64,000 nucleotides of DNA from Planctomycetota bacterium (lineage in GTDB: Bacteria > Planctomycetota > B15-G4 > SIAN01), in contig JANQQL010000018.1 in the NCBI GenBank assembly GCA_028289345.1, positions 22,030 through 86,029 of the forward strand, in the 5' to 3' direction. Below, piece after piece: positions 16,713 to 26,870 of the stretch. A program made the translations under genes and the position numbers. Below the pieces are notes generated by a model, which saw only the letters and a list, made by a program, of their open reading frames with translations, was not told where the DNA came from and did not search any database. The stretch's first letter is position 1. Every line of letters begins with the position of its first letter.

Positions 16713-19672
16713 AGGACACGCTTTTGTCACGAACTCGGCCAGGCGGTGGATCCCGGAGGAAATGGTGGTTGCGCGGCTTGACCGTGGCGGTCCCTTTGGC
16801 GTTGCTCGCCACGGTGATCGGAGGACAAGAGACTGAGCTCACCCCCGGTCGCTGGAAGGAAACGCCTGCCAAAGGCTCGTTTCGCACCCTGGCGTCGCAA
16901 TCCCCTTGGGTCGACTCAGAGCCTTGGCGAACCAGCCCCACTCTCATTCCGTGGACCGGGTCGCGGGCATTGCTGGTCGCGGTGGAGTACGAGTTTGGTC
17001 GGGGCGATCGACTGGTGGCCCGGGAGTGGAACGACGGACACCTTGGTGATGTCGAGGTGATTCAACCGAATGCCGGAGAGATCGTGCGTCCGAGCGGAGC
17101 CGTGGATGCGAAGGGACGCCCACTGGTGCTCTGGTCGCAGCTGCACGACGGCAAACCAAGACTGATGGGCTCGCGTCGGGAAGCCAAGGGTTGGACGTCA
17201 CCGACGACGCTGCCCACGACGCAGTCCCTCGACTACAACCAAGAGCTGGCCCTGCACCAAGGAAAGCTATGGGTCACCTGGCAGAGCCATGTGGAACCCG
17301 AAACCGGACGGGGCAACTCCGAGATCTTTGCCGCCGTGCTCGGTGACGATTGGCATTGGTCGAATCTACAAAACGTCACCGACAACCAAACCAGTGACCT
17401 CGACCCGTGCTTAGCCAGTGATCGCGAACGCCTGGCCCTCGGGTGGGTTCACTTCACGGGCAGGGACTACGAAATCCTGACGAGGGAGTGGGATCCAACG
17501 ACCCACCAGTGGTCTGCTTCGCTGTCTCTCAGTCGAGATCCGAATGCCGACGACATCCATCCTCACCTCGCCTACGACCACTCGGGGACTCTCTGGTGCG
17601 TGTACGACAGCATTGACGATCCTCGTCGCGGAGGTTCTCGACGCCGCCTTGGGGCGGGCATTGGACGAGGCGAAGAAACCAGTTTGAAGGTCGTGTGCAA
17701 GAAGGACGGGGAACTCGTGTTGCCCGTCGGCCAGGAGTCCGGCAAGGCCGCGGATCTCGCCGAGCCGCTCTTGCTGTCGTGGAGCGGGGGCCAGCCAAAG
17801 ATCCGCTTCGATTCCCGGGGCCGAGCCCACGTGTTCTATCGCTATCTGGACGAAGAAGGCGGACACGGAGCCCAGCATTCCTATCCATTGATGACCCAGT
17901 CCTGGGAGGCGGACGGGTGGAGCGAACCATGTTTGTTCGCCGGCAGCGAGGGCGCTCCCCAGGAAGTCGCCATCGCCTCATTGGACCACCAGTTCTTGGT
18001 GGCCTGGCAACAAGACTCTCGACATCAGCAGCGAAGCACTCGCTTGCAGCAGGAGCCGACCAAGGAGCTTGCCCAACGGATGGAGCCCCCCGGCATTCTG
18101 TTGACCGGCGTCGTGGGAGCATCCGGCATCGGGCTGGCAACCAAGGAGTATCCGAACCACGACCTCCTGGCCGTCCCCTTTGCCGAGGTCGACGCTCCTC
18201 CCACGCCACGCCCCCACCCCCTCAAGAACCCTCTGGATCCCATTCTGTGCGGCGCGTCCCACTTCCGAGTCACCGGCGGCGACCAGGAGTTCTCCGTCTA
18301 TTGGGGAGACCTTCACCGGCACTCTTCCGTGTCACGCTGCCTGAATGGCATCGAACAGAATCCTTGGGACCGATACTTGTTCGGACGAGACGCCTGCTTG
18401 TTCGATTTCATGGCCCTGACCGATCACTCAGGTCACATCGACCCGCTGCAGTGGTGGCAGCTGGGCAAGCTGGTGCGTTGGTTCGACACTCCGTCGTTTT
18501 CGACCTTGGTGGGCTACGAGTGGTCGACCGGCCGTTTCGGTCACCAGAACGTGATCTTTCGCGACTTGTCTCGCGAGATCGTGAGTCCGAAACACGCGGC
18601 CGGACGGACCCCAAAACTTCTGTGGGAAACCTTGGAGCAGGGGCGCGCCCTGACCATTCCTCACCACTCGGCCCATGGTCGCCTTGCGTGGGAATGGCGG
18701 GACTACCCGTCGCCGTTCGTACGGCTGGCGGAAGTGTTCCAGGCCGCCCGCGGGAGCTATGAGTTCTCCGGGTGCTTCCGTCAAGCCGAGTCCGCGACGG
18801 CCTTCGATCACTTCATTCAGGACGGTTTGCAACAAGGCGGCAAGTTCGGCCTGATCGCCGGAACCGATCACGGCAACGGTGCCAGCTATGCGGCAGTGCT
18901 CGCTCCCGAGTTGTCGCGAGAAGCAATCTTCGACGCGCTTCACGCCCGTCGCACCTATGCCTGCACCACCAAGGGAATGCTGATCGACTTTCGGATCAAC
19001 GATCACTGGATGGGAGAAGAGCTCGTGGTCAACCAAGCTCCCTCTCTCGACCTGCGGATTCTGGGAACGGAGGAGCTCCTCGAAGTCCAGGTGTTCCGCA
19101 ATGGAAAGCGAGTCTACGGAGATGGGTACTTGCGTCGCCGAGCGCGGCCCACGGAACCCAACCTGGAACTCAAGTGGTGGAGCAAGACGAAGGCCGCGAG
19201 CTGGTCGTTTCGGCTGGAGCTCGACCAAGGACGGTTCGTCATTCCGGAAGCTAGCGATGACTCATTGGAAACGACCGGGATGGAGCTCGAGAACCCGCGG
19301 GTCCTGCGGCTGGAAGCCGCGACCGGCGAAACGGCTCTGGCCCCCACCCGGCATTTCTCCGTCGAAGCGCCCCTCGATGCGAGCGTGGCGGTCACCTTGG
19401 ACGGCAGCACGGTGTCCACCACCCTTCGAGAACTCCGTCAGCAGCCGCTCTCCGTCGACCTGTACGGATCTCGGTTCCACTGGGCGTTGCAGTGGCAGGG
19501 ATTCGGCCAGGAGCGAATCGCCACGGAAGGCTTGGGAACCAACGAGTACCGCGCCACATGGGTCGACGAGGATTGCCCTTCCGGAGAATCCTGGTACTAC
19601 GCACGAGGGATCCAAAGGGACGAAGAGATGGTGTGGTCGAGCCCGATTTGGGTCACCCACCGCAAGGACTAG
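16709..19672 (+). CDS. DUF3604 protein with N-terminal propeller-like region (copy 2)
   Basis: 987 residues, a full-length paralogue of the gene before it, with the same order: hydrophobic N-terminus (AVPLALLATVIGG), a GRWKETPAKGSF segment also seen in copy 1, propeller-like repeats (LWVTWQSHVEP, LALGWVHFTGRDY), then DUF3604 from about residue 530 (VYWGDLHRHSSVSRC, ALTDHSGHI, IPHHSAHG, AGTDHGNG). The start overlaps the stop of copy 1 (ATGA at 16709), so the two are translationally coupled. An ATG 6 bp upstream is an alternative. The two copies have clearly diverged outside the motif blocks, so the duplication is old and both are likely functional. Confidence 0.75.
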   Translation: MKDTLLSRTRPGGGSRRKWWLRGLTVAVPLALLATVIGGQETELTPGRWKETPAKGSFRTLASQSPWVDSEPWRTSPTLIPWTGSRALLVAVEYEFGRGDRLVAREWNDGHLGDVEVIQPNAGEIVRPSGAVDAKGRPLVLWSQLHDGKPRLMGSRREAKGWTSPTTLPTTQSLDYNQELALHQGKLWVTWQSHVEPETGRGNSEIFAAVLGDDWHWSNLQNVTDNQTSDLDPCLASDRERLALGWVHFTGRDYEILTREWDPTTHQWSASLSLSRDPNADDIHPHLAYDHSGTLWCVYDSIDDPRRGGSRRRLGAGIGRGEETSLKVVCKKDGELVLPVGQESGKAADLAEPLLLSWSGGQPKIRFDSRGRAHVFYRYLDEEGGHGAQHSYPLMTQSWEADGWSEPCLFAGSEGAPQEVAIASLDHQFLVAWQQDSRHQQRSTRLQQEPTKELAQRMEPPGILLTGVVGASGIGLATKEYPNHDLLAVPFAEVDAPPTPRPHPLKNPLDPILCGASHFRVTGGDQEFSVYWGDLHRHSSVSRCLNGIEQNPWDRYLFGRDACLFDFMALTDHSGHIDPLQWWQLGKLVRWFDTPSFSTLVGYEWSTGRFGHQNVIFRDLSREIVSPKHAAGRTPKLLWETLEQGRALTIPHHSAHGRLAWEWRDYPSPFVRLAEVFQAARGSYEFSGCFRQAESATAFDHFIQDGLQQGGKFGLIAGTDHGNGASYAAVLAPELSREAIFDALHARRTYACTTKGMLIDFRINDHWMGEELVVNQAPSLDLRILGTEELLEVQVFRNGKRVYGDGYLRRRARPTEPNLELKWWSKTKAASWSFRLELDQGRFVIPEASDDSLETTGMELENPRVLRLEAATGETALAPTRHFSVEAPLDASVAVTLDGSTVSTTLRELRQQPLSVDLYGSRFHWALQWQGFGQERIATEGLGTNEYRATWVDEDCPSGESWYYARGIQRDEEMVWSSPIWVTHRKD

Positions 19673-19700
19673 TCGCCGAGTTCCAAGACGCGGAGTCGGC

Positions 19701-22700
19701 TTATTCGCCCCACCATTGCTCCGCCCGCATTCGCCATTGCCTCCATGTGGAGGACAGCACCGGCACGACGAACAAGGTGATCAACGCCACGCTCATCCCG
19801 CCGAACGCGGGAATCGCCATGGGCACCATGAGGTCCGCCCCCCGGCCCGTCGAAGTCAGCACCGGAAGCAAGGCCAGGAGGGTCGTGGCAGATGTCATGA
19901 GTGCCGCGCGAAGACGCAGCTGGGCTCCTTCCAGGGTCGCGACTCGGATCGCCTGCGGGGTCTTCGGCTCCGCCTCTGCATACGACTGCTGAATGCGCGT
20001 CGCCATGACCACTCCGTCATCGGTGGCAATCCCGAAGAGAGCCAGAAATCCAACCCAGACCGCAATGCTCAAGTTGTAAGGCCGCACCTGAAACAGCTCG
20101 CGCAAATCAAGCCCGAACGGCGCGACATCCAAAAACCAATTCTGACCGTACAACCACAGCATCAAGAACCCGCCTCCCCACGCCACGAACACCCCGCTGA
20201 ACACCATGAGGGTGGTCGCGACCGAGCGGAACTGAAGGTAGAGCAGCAAGAAGATCAGCCCAAGGGACAAGGGCACCACCAACCTCATGCGCTTCGCGGC
20301 GCGCACCTGATTTTCGTAAGAACCGGCGAACTGGTAACTGACTCCCTCGGGGATCACCAGTTGACCGGACTCCACCAGCTGATTCAGAAGCGCCTCCGCC
20401 TCCTCCACCACGTCGACTTCGGCGTGCCCGGGCTTCTTGTCGAACAGCACGTAGGACACCAGAAAAGTGTCTTCCGTCTTGATCATCTGTGGGCCACGCC
20501 GGTACTGGACGGTCGATAGCTCGCGCATCGGGATCTGACGGCCGTCCGGCGTCGGCACCAGAATGTCGCCGAGGGTCTCCAAATCGTCCCGCCGTTCCCG
20601 CTGATAACGAACTCGAACCGGATAGCGCTCGCGACCTTCCACCGTCATGGTGAGCGGTTTGCCCCCGATCGCGACCTCGATCACTTCCTGCACCGCGGCG
20701 ATGGAGACTCCGTAGCGGGCGATCCGTTCGCGGTCGATCTCGATCTCGAGATATGGCTTGCCGACCACTCGGTCCGCGAACACCGCCGACGCTTCGACCG
20801 ACGGCACTTGCTGCAACCAACGCTCCAGCTCCAATCCAAATCGATCGATCGTCTCCAGGTCCGGGCCGAACACCTTGATCCCCATGGGAGCACGGAACCC
20901 GGACTGCAACATCACGAGGCGGGTTTCGATCGGCTGAAGTTTGGGCGCCGAGGTGGTTCCGGGAAGGTCGGTCACCGCGATGATTTCGTTCCAGATGTCG
21001 TTCGGGGATCGAATGTGGTCGCGCCATTGTCGATACGGGCGACCGTCCGGGTCCGCAATCAACGCTCCGTCGGCATCCCGCTTGAATCGGTCCGCCACGG
21101 AGTCGAACTGAAAATGCAAACGCCGCCCCTCAGCGTCGGTCTTGTACTCGCTGGCATACTGGATCACCGTTTCGACCATAGAAATCGGAGCAGGGTCGAG
21201 AGGGCTCTCGGCGCGACCGATCTTGCCCACCGCGAGTTCTATCTCCGGCACGGAGAGGATCGCTCGGTCGAGAGTGCTGACAACGTCCACCGCTTCGCCG
21301 ATCGACGCGTGGGGCATGGTCGTCGGCATGTACAAGAACGCACCCTCGTCCAGGGAAGGCATGAACTCACTGCCGAGACCGGGGAACGAGCGGTCGAGGC
21401 CGGTGGCCCAGGCAGACCGCCGCCAGGCATCGGGCATCCAACCGAACAGGCGGTCGAACCCAAACCACACTTGTGCGCCTAGGATCACCACCAGCCCGGC
21501 GGGCAGCAAAGCCAGGACTGGATGTTCGAGGGCGCCGCGCAGCAAGATCGGGTAGGCCCATCGAAAGACGTGAAATGCCGTGAGCAACAGTGCGAAGACG
21601 AGGATCAAGAACACCACGTTTCCGAAGTGACCGGACTCGGGGCCGAGGGGTTCCCAGGCTCGGGCGAGCGCCAGCAGAACGATGACGAGCGCCAGCAAAC
21701 TCGCAAGCCCACCGAACACACGACGCCCGCCGGGCGGCAGCCAAAAACGCACCACCAACAATGCGCCGCCCAGGAAAGCCACCAGTCCCGCATGGATCTG
21801 CCCAAGAGCGAACAAAGCTGCGCTCACTCCCAACGCCGATCCCACGGCCATCATTCGCCCTCCGCGAAACCGCGGCCGGAACCCGAAGAGCGAGTGGGCC
21901 ACCGCAGGGACGATCGTCAAACCCAATACGATCGAGGCCAACAAGGCGAACGTCTTGGTGTAGGCCAGTGGACGGAACAGCTTGCCCTCCGCGGCTTCCA
22001 TCGTGAACACCGGCAAAAAACTCACCACGGTGGTGAGGACCGCGGTCAACACGGCTCCCCCGACTTCGGCAGTCGCGCGGATCACGACTTCCTTGGGATC
22101 CTGTCCCTCTCGGGACTCCCGCAGCCGGCGCAGGATGTTCTCACAAAGCACGATGCCCATGTCGACGACCGTGCCCACGGCGATGGCGATGCCGGACAGA
22201 GCAACCAAGTTCGCATCCACTCCCACCAGTTTCATCGCCACGAATGTCATCAGGACCGTCAACGGCAAGAGCGCACTGATGACCAGGCTCCCTCGCAGGT
22301 GGAAAACCATGAGCACCACCACCGCGATGGTCACCAGGACTTGCTGAGTAATCGCGGAGTGCAGCGTCCCCAGAGTCTCGCGAATCAGCTTGGTGCGGTC
22401 GTAGAACGGCACGATGGTGATGCGGCTCTCCGTCCCATCGGGCAAGACCTTGGAGCGCAATCCCGAGCTGATCCGAGCGACCTGCTGCTTGACCCGCGCG
22501 ATCACTTCCAAGGGATTCTCGCCGTAGCGAACGACCACCACGCCACCGACCGATTCGCTGCCGTCTTTGGTGAGCGCACCACGACGCAGGGCCGGTCCGA
22601 GATTCACCGAGGCAATCTCTCCCAACAGAATCGGAGTCCCGTTGCGAGCAGTGACGGCGGTTTGCTCTAGATCTTCGACGCTTTCAAGGAAACCCAGTCC

Positions 22701-23480
22701 ACGCACCACGTACTCAGCCTTGTTGATCTCGATGGTGCGTGCTCCGACGTCCAGGTTGCTGCCTCGGACCGCAGCAATGACCTGTTCCAGGGAGACTTCC
22801 GCGGCGCGCATGGCGTCCGGATTCACGTCGACCTGATATTCCTGGACGAAGCCGCCGATGGACGCCACTTCGGCGACGCCCGGAACACTGGCCAGCTGGT
22901 AGCGAACGGTGAAATCCTGCACCGAACGCAACTCATGAAGGTCCCAGCCACCGGTGGGATTTCCCTCCGCATCCCGTCCTTCCAAGGTGTACCAAAAGAC
23001 CTGACCGAGTGCCGTCGCGTCGGGGCCGAGGGCCGGGGACACCCCCGGTGGAAGGGTCCCGGCCGGCAAACTATTGAGCTTTTCCAGGACCCGCGAACGC
23101 GACCAGTAGTATTCGACCTCATCCTCGAAGATCACATAGATGGTGCTGAACCCGAAGATGGAGTAGCTACGGACGTCTTTCACACCAGGCAACCCGAGCA
23201 ACGCGACGGTGAGCGGATAGCTGATCTGATCGTCGACGTCTTGCGGGCTACGTCCGGGCCATTCGGTGAAGAGAATCTGCTGGTTCTCCCCGATGTCGGG
23301 AATGGCGTCCACGGGCACCGGATTCCTCGGTACATCACCGAAGTCCCACGCAAACGGTGCTGCCAGAAGCCCCCATCCGAGAAAGCCCACGGTCACCAAG
23401 GCGACGACGAGTTTTTGCTCGATGCAGAAACGTGCCAGGGCCGCCAAGGGTCCGCGGGATCTTGTGGACGAATCAGTCAT
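19701..23480 (-). CDS. cusA: Heavy-metal RND efflux pump, CusA/CzcA type
   Basis: 1259 residues. It exports metal ions across the envelope with proton energy, as a trimer with the adaptor and outer-membrane channel encoded just upstream. Family motifs: ISYPLTVALLGLPGVKDVRS, VVDMGIVLCENILRRLRE (proton relay), GSEFMPSLDEGAFLYMPTT and the second-half GIATDDGVVMATRI. It is about 200 residues longer than E. coli CusA. The extra length is a block of additional hydrophobic segments after about residue 540. A Met is present in RLVMLQSGFRAPMGIKV, at the first CusA methionine site, but I do not see the other two, so the metal (Cu/Ag or Co/Zn/Cd) is uncertain. The start (ATG 23480) overlaps the end of the adaptor gene by 8 bp. 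Confidence 0.9.
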   Translation of the reverse strand: MTDSSTRSRGPLAALARFCIEQKLVVALVTVGFLGWGLLAAPFAWDFGDVPRNPVPVDAIPDIGENQQILFTEWPGRSPQDVDDQISYPLTVALLGLPGVKDVRSYSIFGFSTIYVIFEDEVEYYWSRSRVLEKLNSLPAGTLPPGVSPALGPDATALGQVFWYTLEGRDAEGNPTGGWDLHELRSVQDFTVRYQLASVPGVAEVASIGGFVQEYQVDVNPDAMRAAEVSLEQVIAAVRGSNLDVGARTIEINKAEYVVRGLGFLESVEDLEQTAVTARNGTPILLGEIASVNLGPALRRGALTKDGSESVGGVVVVRYGENPLEVIARVKQQVARISSGLRSKVLPDGTESRITIVPFYDRTKLIRETLGTLHSAITQQVLVTIAVVVLMVFHLRGSLVISALLPLTVLMTFVAMKLVGVDANLVALSGIAIAVGTVVDMGIVLCENILRRLRESREGQDPKEVVIRATAEVGGAVLTAVLTTVVSFLPVFTMEAAEGKLFRPLAYTKTFALLASIVLGLTIVPAVAHSLFGFRPRFRGGRMMAVGSALGVSAALFALGQIHAGLVAFLGGALLVVRFWLPPGGRRVFGGLASLLALVIVLLALARAWEPLGPESGHFGNVVFLILVFALLLTAFHVFRWAYPILLRGALEHPVLALLPAGLVVILGAQVWFGFDRLFGWMPDAWRRSAWATGLDRSFPGLGSEFMPSLDEGAFLYMPTTMPHASIGEAVDVVSTLDRAILSVPEIELAVGKIGRAESPLDPAPISMVETVIQYASEYKTDAEGRRLHFQFDSVADRFKRDADGALIADPDGRPYRQWRDHIRSPNDIWNEIIAVTDLPGTTSAPKLQPIETRLVMLQSGFRAPMGIKVFGPDLETIDRFGLELERWLQQVPSVEASAVFADRVVGKPYLEIEIDRERIARYGVSIAAVQEVIEVAIGGKPLTMTVEGRERYPVRVRYQRERRDDLETLGDILVPTPDGRQIPMRELSTVQYRRGPQMIKTEDTFLVSYVLFDKKPGHAEVDVVEEAEALLNQLVESGQLVIPEGVSYQFAGSYENQVRAAKRMRLVVPLSLGLIFLLLYLQFRSVATTLMVFSGVFVAWGGGFLMLWLYGQNWFLDVAPFGLDLRELFQVRPYNLSIAVWVGFLALFGIATDDGVVMATRIQQSYAEAEPKTPQAIRVATLEGAQLRLRAALMTSATTLLALLPVLTSTGRGADLMVPMAIPAFGGMSVALITLFVVPVLSSTWRQWRMRAEQWWGE

Positions 23481-25449
23481 GATCGTGACTGTCCGGGGGA
23501 ATCGAGGGAGAAGAGAACTCCTGGCGAATCTCGCCGCAACGAAGCATTTGCGCCCCCCAATAGGGGTTTTCGATCTGGGAACGGCGTTGCAACCACGCGG
23601 CTCCGCGATTGTCGAAGGCCATGGGGCAGTACGCCTCGAATGCCGCTTCACCGTCTGGCGGACCAAAGTGGCGAGTCACGTCGAGAATCAATGCGGACAA
23701 AGACTCGAATTCGAGGCGCAATGCCTCGAGGTCCGGGGGTGGTTCGTCGTTGGGACGAAAGCGTGCAACGGCTCGGCGCCAGGCAGCCAACCACTCGTCC
23801 ACGAGGATCTCGGATTTCACCGCCTCGAGGGCCGACCGGCAGCGGTTTCGAGCCGCGAGGGAGGTGTCCAGGTCGTCGTTTGCCATCGCTTCTTGAAGGG
23901 CGAAGTACTCGGCGAAGAGGGGCTCCAGACTTCGTCGGAACTCGGCGGGGAGTGGTGATCGCGCAGCCTTCGACTCCACCTCGCCCTCCATCATCATGCT
24001 TGGCTTAGCAGCGATCTGCATGGCACTGTCGATCTTGAATGCGCCGCGGGTGACGACCTCTTCGCCCTCCTCCAGTCCTTCACGAACGACGTAGAACTCA
24101 CCGGCTTTCGGACCGAGCACGATTTCACGCCCTTCGTACAACGGGTCTTCCGAGTCGGGAACTCGGACGTAGACCACCGCACGCCGGCCGGTCACTAACA
24201 CCGCCGACTTGGGAATGACCACCGGCTCCGCGTACGAGTCCGGATCTCCCACCACCCCCAGCTCCTCCGCGGGCACCAGATCCATGCCACAGACCTCACA
24301 ACCGCCGGGCTCGTCGTAGACGGAGTCTGGGTGCATGGGGCTCAACCATTTCCCGGCCAGCTCGTCGGACAGCATCGCCCCGGCCACCGACACTCGGGTT
24401 TCCGCGACGGCCGTGGCGAACATGCCCGGCTTCAGGCGTCCGTCTCGGTTGTCGATCGCGGCCCGCACCGCCGCCGTTCGGGTGTGGTCATCGACGATCG
24501 GCTCGATGAAGGAAACCCGTCCTTCGAACACCTCTCCGGGATGGGATTCCACGGTGAACGTCACTCTCTGCCCCCAACGCAAGAGGGGCAGTTGGGACTC
24601 GTAGGCCTCCATCTCCAACCACAAGCGATTCAGATCGGCCACGGTGGCAATGGGTGAACCGGTCTCGACGTAGTCTCCTTCCAGAGCAGCCAGATGAGTC
24701 ACCAGCCCGCCAATGGGCGAGAAGATCGTGAAACGATCTTCTCCCATGGTCCCTTCTTCCGCGGTTTCGATCTGAGCGGGCGTCAGTCCGAACAAGCGAA
24801 GTTTCTCTCGCGCCGCCACCAAGGTCTGGGTGGTGGTGGTTCGAAGCAGATCGCTTGCGGTGCGGTTCTTTTCGACCGCCAACTTGGCCTGGCGCAGCTC
24901 TTCGAATGCGGCCAGCAGTTCGGGACTGAAAATGTCGGCGACATGGTCCCCCTTCCGAACTGGGGCACCGACGAAGTCGACGAACAAGCGATCCAGTCGG
25001 CCTGAGAAGTACGAGGTGATGCGCGCCACCTTGGTTTGGTCATAGGTGACCTTTCCATAGAGCCGGACCTCGGTGGTTGGAAAAAAGCGCGCCACCGGAG
25101 TGGTTTCGACTCGCGCCAAGGCGCGCGCCGCCTCGGACAAGGCAAGGCGCCCAGAGTCCGACTCAACCCCGGAGGGGGCAGCCGGAATCAGATCCATGAA
25201 ACAAATCGGACACTTGGCTTCGGGGTCAGTCAACCGGACCTGGGGATGCATCGAGCAGGTGAACTGGGTTTCGCGGTCCGTCTCCTCGACCACGATCTGA
25301 GAGGAAGGTCGGGGAGTCGAATCCCCCCGCACCCAGAATCCCAACCCGAACGCGCTCCCCAAGAGGATCACCCACTTTCCACTCTTGCTGAGCGTCCCCG
25401 CCGGCCCCCGCGGAGGCACCTTCGGACTCTTCGTCGTGGACTCAATCAT
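23473..25449 (-). CDS. cusB: Heavy-metal efflux adaptor, CusB-like, with two HMBD motifs and DUF3347
   Basis: 658 residues; the periplasmic membrane-fusion subunit of the metal pump. One N-terminal membrane anchor (WVILLGSAFGLGFWV) is followed by a heavy-metal-binding motif (FTCSMHPQ, then CPICFMDL; Cys65, Met67, His68, Cys80, Cys83). A second motif lies mid-protein (SPMHPDSV, CEVCGMDLVP). Between them are the lipoyl/beta-barrel adaptor regions (YGKVTYDQTKVARI, NRLWLEMEAYESQ). The C-terminal 170 residues are a DUF3347-like helical domain ending in AYCPMAFDNRGAAWL and NPYWGAQMLRCG, another likely metal site. Three metal-binding modules in one adaptor is a rich set. Its ATG overlaps the stop of the channel gene. 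Confidence 0.9.
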   Translation of the reverse strand: MIESTTKSPKVPPRGPAGTLSKSGKWVILLGSAFGLGFWVRGDSTPRPSSQIVVEETDRETQFTCSMHPQVRLTDPEAKCPICFMDLIPAAPSGVESDSGRLALSEAARALARVETTPVARFFPTTEVRLYGKVTYDQTKVARITSYFSGRLDRLFVDFVGAPVRKGDHVADIFSPELLAAFEELRQAKLAVEKNRTASDLLRTTTTQTLVAAREKLRLFGLTPAQIETAEEGTMGEDRFTIFSPIGGLVTHLAALEGDYVETGSPIATVADLNRLWLEMEAYESQLPLLRWGQRVTFTVESHPGEVFEGRVSFIEPIVDDHTRTAAVRAAIDNRDGRLKPGMFATAVAETRVSVAGAMLSDELAGKWLSPMHPDSVYDEPGGCEVCGMDLVPAEELGVVGDPDSYAEPVVIPKSAVLVTGRRAVVYVRVPDSEDPLYEGREIVLGPKAGEFYVVREGLEEGEEVVTRGAFKIDSAMQIAAKPSMMMEGEVESKAARSPLPAEFRRSLEPLFAEYFALQEAMANDDLDTSLAARNRCRSALEAVKSEILVDEWLAAWRRAVARFRPNDEPPPDLEALRLEFESLSALILDVTRHFGPPDGEAAFEAYCPMAFDNRGAAWLQRRSQIENPYWGAQMLRCGEIRQEFSSPSIPPDSHDHD

Positions 25450-26870
25450 GATTCCCCCTCTGCGGACTTGGGAAGCTCCGCCTCAACCGTTTCGAGGGGT
25501 ATTCCCACCAAGCGTTCCAAACGTGCCAGCGAGATGGCTCGATCGGCCAGCGCCCTCTCCAGGGCGAGCTGGAATTCCAGCAAGGTCCGCTCGGTGTCGA
25601 GCAGATCCAAGAAATCCGAATCCCCCGCTCGAAACCCGGCCAGCGAGGCCCCCATGGACTCGGTCGCTTTCGGAATCAACGTGTCCCGGTAGAGAACGAC
25701 TCTGCGCTCCGCGTCCCGATGCTCGAAATGAACCTGGCGCAGCTCCGCCGCCAAGTGCTGTCCCTCCTGCACGCGAGCATTGGCCGCCGCGAACTGGCGC
25801 GCTTCGGCCTGCCGCTCTCGTGCCGAGTTGCGTTGCCGGAAGATGGGAAGGTTGAAGGACAAGTTCAGCAAGATCGGATCGTCCCCCCGGTCCGAGAACG
25901 ACCGATTGGGAGGGTTGTTCTCGACGAACAAGTAGTCGAGGCCAAGCGTGAAGTCTGGCATCCGCCGTTTCTCTGCCACCGTGGTGAGTTCTCGCTCGCG
26001 CTCAACTTCTTCTTGGCGAGCAAGCAGCTCGGGGTTGTGGACTTGGGCAAGGGACCAGGACTCTTCGTATGTTCCCTCGAAGCGCCTCTGCGGGAGGCTC
26101 GCGGGCCAAGGAAGATCCCCGTGAGTCGGACGAGACAGCGCCGCATTGAGGCGTTCGACGGTGGGTCCACGCAGCTGGCGGAGCTGGATCCAGCGATCTT
26201 CCAGCGAACCAAGCTCCACTTGAATTCGAATCACGTCCGGGTGATCGGCGGTGGCCACCCGGAACCGAGCACGGGCGACCTGCTCGAACTGCTTGAGCAG
26301 TTCGAGATTCTCACCGGTGATGTCGATGGCCCGGCGCAGGTAGTGGAGCTCGTAGAGTGCCCGGGTGACATCTTCGAACACGGTGAACTTGCGAGCCTCG
26401 TAGCGGTGCCAAGCGGCGTTGGCCTCCCGCTGGGCCGCGTCGGCTTCGCCGCCGCGCTTGCCAAACCAGGGAAACGTCTGAGACACCCCCACTCTCCCTT
26501 TTTGGGAGCCTGCCGCGGTTTCGACTTCTTCCAGGAACAGACCGAAGGACAGGCGAGGGTCGGGAAGCCCTCCCGCCTCTTCGGCTCGCTCCGCCGCCGC
26601 TCGGAAGCTTTGGTACGCGGCCTCCAGTCCCGGGTGGTGAGCCATGGCAAACTGGTGATAGTCATGCAGCGTGGATGACTCGCTGAGCGTGGGAGTGAAC
26701 TCGGGCGCTCTCTGGGCGGTCGACTCCTTCCGAGACGATGAGCTTGCCACGAGCGCGGCCCCCCGCGGTCCTCCAGCCTCCCCTGCGGAGGAAGAGTCCT
26801 GCTCACGAGGACTCTGACACCCCGACAACACCACGACGAGCGCAAACACGCGAAAGAAAGACAACTGCAT
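25446..26870 (-). CDS. TolC-family outer-membrane channel of the metal efflux operon
   Basis: 474 residues. The N-terminus has a lipobox (VLSGC, Cys18), as in CusC/OprM-type lipoproteins. Two similar alpha-helical halves follow, with typical features: AYQSFRAAAERAEEAGGLPDP, VSQTFPWFGKRG, NPELLARQEEVERE and LSFNLPIFRQRNSARERQ. It should form the trimeric tunnel connecting the RND pump to the outside. GGGGAG lies 9 bp before the ATG. It is the first gene of the overlapping channel-adaptor-pump run, whose order (C-B-A) matches known cus and czc operons. Confidence 0.88.
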   Translation of the reverse strand: MQLSFFRVFALVVVLSGCQSPREQDSSSAGEAGGPRGAALVASSSSRKESTAQRAPEFTPTLSESSTLHDYHQFAMAHHPGLEAAYQSFRAAAERAEEAGGLPDPRLSFGLFLEEVETAAGSQKGRVGVSQTFPWFGKRGGEADAAQREANAAWHRYEARKFTVFEDVTRALYELHYLRRAIDITGENLELLKQFEQVARARFRVATADHPDVIRIQVELGSLEDRWIQLRQLRGPTVERLNAALSRPTHGDLPWPASLPQRRFEGTYEESWSLAQVHNPELLARQEEVERERELTTVAEKRRMPDFTLGLDYLFVENNPPNRSFSDRGDDPILLNLSFNLPIFRQRNSARERQAEARQFAAANARVQEGQHLAAELRQVHFEHRDAERRVVLYRDTLIPKATESMGASLAGFRAGDSDFLDLLDTERTLLEFQLALERALADRAISLARLERLVGIPLETVEAELPKSAEGES

